Shown: one piece after another, positions 59,175-64,000 of the stretch
How positions within the stretch are numbered: position 1 is the first letter of the stretch
How the letters are laid out: each line of letters opens with the position of its first letter
Assembly (NCBI GenBank): GCA_009193035.1
Contig: SWDT01000107.1
Coordinates: 1-64,000, forward strand
Source of the DNA: Halicephalobus mephisto
Lineage: Eukaryota > Nematoda > Chromadorea > Rhabditida > Panagrolaimidae
Length of the DNA stretch: 64,000 nt
Direction of reading: 5' to 3'
The notes under the pieces: model-generated
What the model was told of the DNA's origin: nothing
Seen by the model: the letters and a program-made list of their open reading frames with translations, nothing else
Database searches by the model: none
Translations under genes and position numbers: made by a program

Positions 59175-61486
59175 TCAAAACTGGTCGTTACACGTCAAAT
59201 TCAATGCTTTTCTAGCTAACTTATCGAGGATTGGTCTGAAGCTTCTCATCCCAAGAATATTAACATGATCGAAGTCCCTCAACAAAGGAAGTCCCGTGTC
59301 TTCATCGATCGGATTACAGTAATTGTCACCGCAAAGAGCATCTTGGTAATCCCAAAAGATGCATTTTGAACAGTTTATCGCATTCATCCGTTGGTAAGCC
59401 AGATTGATTTTAGCAGAAGGTTTTCGAATAGACTACATGCAAGAGAGTAACTATATATAAATCTATGAAACACTTACATTTCTCAGTATTCTGAAATTAA
59501 TTTCTTTTTTTAGCTTCTTTCTTCTCGCATATTCTGGTCCAATCTCCACTGGATACTGGAAATTAGGCAAATTCATAATAATAGCTTTGGTGTATGGAGA
59601 AATGGATTTCAGCAGATTGTTCATCATCATAAAAGCATGGTCTTTCTCCATCGGACCAACTATCGGCTTGAAGAACTCATCTCCATTATAGCTGCTGATG
59701 AAGAAAACCAAATCTGGTTTGAAATTTTTAGTTATTTCTATCAAAGCGTTGTTCGATTGAATTGTATCTTTATCTGAGTTGGCTTGAACTGGGACCTTCT
59801 GCCCGTGAGCTGATGCAGTGAGAACTGTTTTGAACAGTGGATTCAAGTGGATGGCTCCAGCTCCGCATTCACTATGGGAATTCCCAATTATGACTGCTGT
59901 GTACTTTCCGTTGGGGAAGAGAGAAGATTCACAGAACGTGAACCTCCGATAACGCTTGATCTTTGTCCACTTACTATATGTGTCGTGACAATTGTAGTTC
60001 CACATACCACACATATCTTTGACGACTTTTGTCGCAAATTCTATTTCATTTTCAGTAGACCAGCCTTCTGGAATGATTAGAGGATCGTCAACTTTGAGTA
60101 TCCTCCTGAACATTTCGAATGTTAGATTGGACACTTGATATCCGTGAAATAAAGGAAGGGGATATGAGCCATTGATGGCAACGAAGCTTTTTCCAGTGGA
60201 ATTCATCGATGTAAGATCTAAGGGAAGTTCTGTTGTAAATGGTTTTGGTTTGGCAGGGAAATGGAGCTTCAGAGGAAGAGATATGATAGAAAACAATGCC
60301 AGAATTACTAGTAATAGCCTCTTAAAGGAATCACAATAATTAATCAGTGGATTCTCAATCAGATGATGAGCAATGATAGCCACCATGAAGCAAGCTAAGA
60401 TTGTCATTAAGCCTTCTGAAGCCAATTATGATTATAAAAAATGAAAACATATAACTAACCAAAAATTGAAAATTCTGGACTGCCTTTAATGAACCTACAA
60501 TAAGTAATCAATGGCCAGTGAACGAGATAAAGAATGTAGCTGAAGTCTCCGCAATAGATGAGAACCTTCTTGATCATGTCATTCATCAAATAGATATTGA
60601 ATGGAGAGTCCTCTCCGCTCGAGCTGGTAGCGATCAGAAATCCCGAAGACATCACACAAAGGATGGAGACTGTTTCTCTATTCAGAATCACTGGAAAAAA
60701 TTCAAGGACGAGACAGAAGAAAAAGACTGTCTGAATCCATATATTGCTGAGAACCGAGGAAAAGTTTACAATGTCTAGTTTATAGCTTTGAGCAGCAATT
60801 CCAACCGTAAACTGCCAAATTCTCGAAAACATCGACTCATATCTCATTGTTTCTGATGTTGCGGTTGTTTGAAAAGTCACCGAAGTAATAAAGATGAGAA
60901 TCAGAATGAAAAACTTCCAAGAAGTCCAGAAGTTAAGCCATAGCATGAATAAAACCGGAACAATCAAATAAAACTGCATCTCTACTGCTAGAGACCAGCA
61001 ATGTTTGAAATACTTATAGTTGTTCTGAGTATCGAAATAATCTCTGTGTTCGAAGAGATCCTGTACATTGGAAGCAAAACCCATAGCCCAATAAGCGTCT
61101 TTTCTGACTTTTTCGAATTCATCCTCCCAGATAGAAATGAATAGCAAAGAAAAAACAATCATGAAAACGAAGAGGTAGACAGGAACGATTCTTTTAACTC
61201 TTCGGAAATAAAAATCCTTAGTAATTTCTAAATTAATTCTAGAATTATGTTTGTGAATGATGGTGGCCATTAAGAATCCAGAAAGAACAAAGAAAATATC
61301 GACACCCACGAAGCCATTTGGAAACCGCGATGGCCAAGCGTGGAAGACCACGACTCCAAGAATAGCCACGGTTCTCCAGCATTGAAGGTCATCTCTTTTC
61401 TTTCGTGAGGTCTTAGCTGAGGTAGATGGAATATCATCATCTGGAATTTCACTTACAAGTGGGCTATATTTCGCTGAAAACCCCAT
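59175..61486 (-). CDS. Acyltransferase-3 / SGNH membrane protein (oac-type)
   Basis: Exons 61486-60460, 60415-59478 and 59432-59175 join in phase to 740 residues. The ATG at 61486 follows a CACTTCAG acceptor by about 30 bases. The N-terminal half is the acyltransferase-3 domain: RDDLQCWRTVAILGVVVFHA with the catalytic His, NGFVGVDIFFVLSGFL, RRVKRIVPVY, and HCWSLAVEMQFYLIVPV. About ten membrane helices follow. The C-terminal half is an SGNH hydrolase-like domain with IIGNSHSECG (block I) and LRDFDHVN (Asp/His block). Such proteins transfer acyl groups to carbohydrates or other extracellular targets; the family is large in Caenorhabditis (oac genes). The substrate is unknown. Length is normal. 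Confidence 0.93.
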
Positions 61487-63678
61487 GGACAAATAGTGGT
61501 AGTTAATACATAGAATCCTGAAGTGCAATTTTCACCTTTATTTGAACAATCTATCAATATTTGAAATTAAATCTATTCCTAAAACCTTTCACGCACAAAC
61601 AGAAGTAACCAAATACCTTTCTGACTTGTGATAGTGTCTATTTTGAATCATATATACAGAATAATAAGTAACCAATCATCTTTTTCTTTATTTCGATTAT
61701 AGACTGTAAAAAATCCAATAAGTACGTCAGCAGATTATTATCAAAAATTTGTTAATTGGATAAATCACTCATCATCGTCAAATAATCCGTCATTGGATGA
61801 AAAAAAAACAGAAGAGATTTATGAAGTTATTTCCATAGCGATCTACAGAGATTATCCGAATTCATTGATGATACAAAAGCAAAATAGGTAGAGGAAACGA
61901 AAGCTCAAGCTGTATCCAAGGTTACGGGAATGTTAAGTTTGTAAATATTCCTTTCGAAATTTTTGGTGGAATCTAAATCCAAATTGGTTAAGCAAAAACA
62001 AAAAACAATGTTTTTTGGTTTAAAAAACAGCGAGGAATTCGGAAAAGAGCAGAAAATTGATCAAACATGTGGGATTATATAGAGTAGATATAAATTCCAT
62101 TTGGATCGGCTGATTTGAATATTTGAGGATTTGAAAACGTTGAACAAGATAATATTTTTAATACGATTATTGGACTTGGTGAAATTATGAGAATTTGCAT
62201 TAGAGTTGTAAAATTGTTGAATGAAGTAAATTTAATATGATCTTATTAAATTCGCAATAAAGTTAATTCGAGATTTTATTCAACTCTGTTAGTCATGTTT
62301 TATAAGGTTTGACAAAGTAGATCATAGAGAAGCAGAGGGAGATAGTATAGAGAGATCCAAGAAGATTGCTTGACAAATAATGGTGTTATAAGGGCTCTTG
62401 GTATGCATTACAAAAACAAACGGTAATTGGCGAGACGATGAACAAGTAGATGAAGGAAATCTCGGCCTTGAAACATGTGTTCATCATCTTCTGGAACTTG
62501 AAAGTCGCAGAAGACATGTTCAGTTTTTGCTGAGAAAGAGGGTTTTCGAGGTGAATAACTAATACAATTGTGAAAATGATGATGAAGGTAATCACCACTC
62601 TGATAGACGTCGAATCAACTGGGAAAATTGTAAGTTTTGAGTATCAGTAAGGAAATTATGTAATTTCATTAACTTAGAAAGCACAACTACACTTAGATTT
62701 GGTATTTGCTAATGCTAGATGGAAATCCGGACAATTTTGGAACTGCCAAAAGTAAGAATTACTGACAAATATAATGAACAAAGTTCTTTTATTTTTTTAT
62801 TCGGACAAGTTTTCGAAAGAAAAAACAACAACTTAGATATCTATTAGGACAGCGATAAGAAGCCGTGCGTGTCCTCTCAGCACGAAAACCTGAGTACAGT
62901 AGTAGTCAGGTGTGTGTTGCTGGATTCATCAGTCTTGTGCTATGAACAAAGTACGGTAGATTGATCTAAAGTGGCACATGTTGCATATTGGTAATATGAC
63001 GACGACCTGATTGAGGACCTAATTTCTGTGGAACAATGACACTATTTATTTTTAATTGGAAATCTAGCCGTGGGCGATATCGGAGTATGGTCGTTAAATC
63101 TCAAGTCCATTATGACGTCATATTAAAAGCTTTCTTGACATTAGATGAATTTGATTCCGCTCAACTTATGTCACATATTTTCAAAACAGAATTATTTATT
63201 TATTATTTGACGGATTTTCGTAAAAAAAACTTCAAAATTTAATACTTTGAGTTAGAAGCCAAAATTGTTTTAATTTTTCGAAATAAAATATTCAAGGTTG
63301 AGTACACACCTTTTTGGAATTCATATTCTCCAATTCTGTCATTTCTCCCGAGAAAAGAGCAAATTAGGTCGCGGGGGACCTGGCAAGGATATTTCCCGAT
63401 CGTCTGCCAAGACACAACTCCACTAGAACCCTTAGACGATACGTGTCTTTTTTCTTCTCTCTCTGTTCCTGATATTTTGAAAAAATTAAAAAATCTATAA
63501 ATTTTCTTTTCTCATCGAGGCACCCCATTTTTTCGGATCTCTGTTTATCACTTGTTGAAAAAAATTATTTCTCGTCTTCCGGATTTTTTTTAAAAAAATA
63601 AAACAAGTTTATTTAAAAGAAAAATTTGATTTTGTTCCTTGATTGCTTTTACTGACTCTCCTTTTATAGATTTATCTC
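61487..63678. other. Intergenic DNA with a possible receptor fragment
   Basis: A minus-strand frame at 62386-62598 contains SSATFKFQKMMNTCFKAEIS and then IYLFIVSPITVCF, an arrangement like the loop and helix 6 of Srh/Str chemoreceptors. It has no other exons and is at most a fragment. 63290-63678 is C/T-rich before the last gene and is likely its promoter. Nothing else was found. Confidence 0.35.
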
Positions 63679-63858
63679 ATGTTCAAGAAGAATCAAGATA
63701 AAGTTGTTCCTCAAGGACTCCAGAACAGAGTTTCGGCTGAGCCAGAAAATGCCAAGAAGAAAGAGAAGGAACCTCCAAGACCAGGATCAGCGATAAGCAG
63801 GGAGTTCGTCCCAAAGAAACAGCAAAAAGCTGTTAATCAGTGGAAGAAGAATGATTCG
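63679..63858 (+). CDS. First exon of an unrecognised charged protein (partial gene)
   Basis: The 60-codon exon starts MFKKNQDKVVPQGLQ after the acceptor-like CTTTTATAG and ends at a GTGAGT donor in phase 0 (KKNDS). It is very rich in Lys, Glu and Pro (AKKKEKEPPRPGSAISREF) and looks disordered. The rest of the gene lies beyond the window. The intron contains 5S rRNA sequence on the opposite strand from base 63909. Family unknown. Confidence 0.6.
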
Positions 63859-63908
63859 GTGAGTTTAGTTTTGAGTCATGGGATAGTAGGGTAATTCAAA
63901 AACAAAAA

Positions 63909-64000
63909 GGTAGCAGCGCTGGGGATTCCGAGGACGTCTCCGATCCAAGTACTAACCCAGCCCTATCGTGTTTAACTGGCCAGATCGAACGGGATGGCGT
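63909..64000 (-). rRNA. 5S rRNA gene, cut by the window edge
   Basis: The 3' 92 bases of a 5S gene on the minus strand (63909-64000), with the usual core and TTTTT terminator on the transcript side. The 5' end lies outside. It sits 50 bases after the splice donor of the plus-strand gene, so it is again antisense inside an intron. Confidence 0.9.

Noticed and set aside
59847..60080. Plus-strand open frame
   Set aside because: Antisense of the SGNH part of the acyltransferase gene.
62830..63020. Possible C/D small nucleolar RNA (tgacgacga and ctga words)
   Set aside because: The C-box is imperfect, and no closing stem or D-prime box could be placed.

Overview
The window reads as nuclear DNA of a Caenorhabditis-like nematode. 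The evidence is AT-rich noncoding DNA, many introns of 40-50 nt with GTRAGT donors and TTTTCAG/TTTTTAG acceptors, acceptor-like TTTCAG sites just upstream of start codons (expected for SL trans-splicing), nematode-expanded families (7TM chemoreceptors, oac-type acyltransferases, lipl lipases, SXP/RAL-2, Cys-rich secreted proteins) and nematode-type 5S rRNA genes. No species can be named from sequence alone.
Layout. 1-1435: three very AT-rich ORFs that look like the end of a Maverick/Polinton-type virus-like element. 1312-3830: a tandem duplication running from inside that element into a coiled-coil gene, leaving two paralogues with different 3' exons. 4737-8322: a decayed DNA transposon with terminal inverted repeats, abutting a 5S rRNA dimer (8417-8814). 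10535-10850: a small secreted Gly/Pro/Cys-rich peptide gene. 12365-12641: a stray copy of a lipase exon-intron-exon segment. 13270-16194: an inverted pair of an unrecognised nematode family, one broken and one intact. 17510-18572: a chemoreceptor. 20785-22440: a lipl-type lipase with GATA sites upstream. 23775-28233: pyruvate carboxylase, with a ~137-bp satellite just upstream. 30480-33060: several tandem repeats. 34211-34901: a secreted Cys-rich protein. 36071-40338: dihydroxyacetone kinase. 42884-44363: an SXP/RAL-2-like protein, followed by tRNA-Gln. 46503-47376: a scramblase/tubby-like protein. 48090-48614: a secreted Cys-rich peptide. 50071-50690: a broken gene. 52168-53321: a second chemoreceptor. 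55518-56932: a single-pass membrane protein whose intron carries a 5S dimer. 59175-61486: an acyltransferase-3/SGNH protein. 63679 to the edge: the first exon of another gene, again with 5S sequence in its intron.
No operon is evident. Most genes are independent. Three are metabolic: pyruvate carboxylase (anaplerosis and gluconeogenesis), dihydroxyacetone kinase (triose entry) and a lipase. The strongest unusual themes are the chimeric coiled-coil gene beside the virus-like element, dispersed 5S rRNA genes with a conserved ~280-bp period that sit in introns antisense to their hosts, and 21 bases of spliced-leader SL1 sequence outside an SL RNA gene. Exon coordinates were worked out by hand from splice signals and reading-frame continuity, without transcript data.
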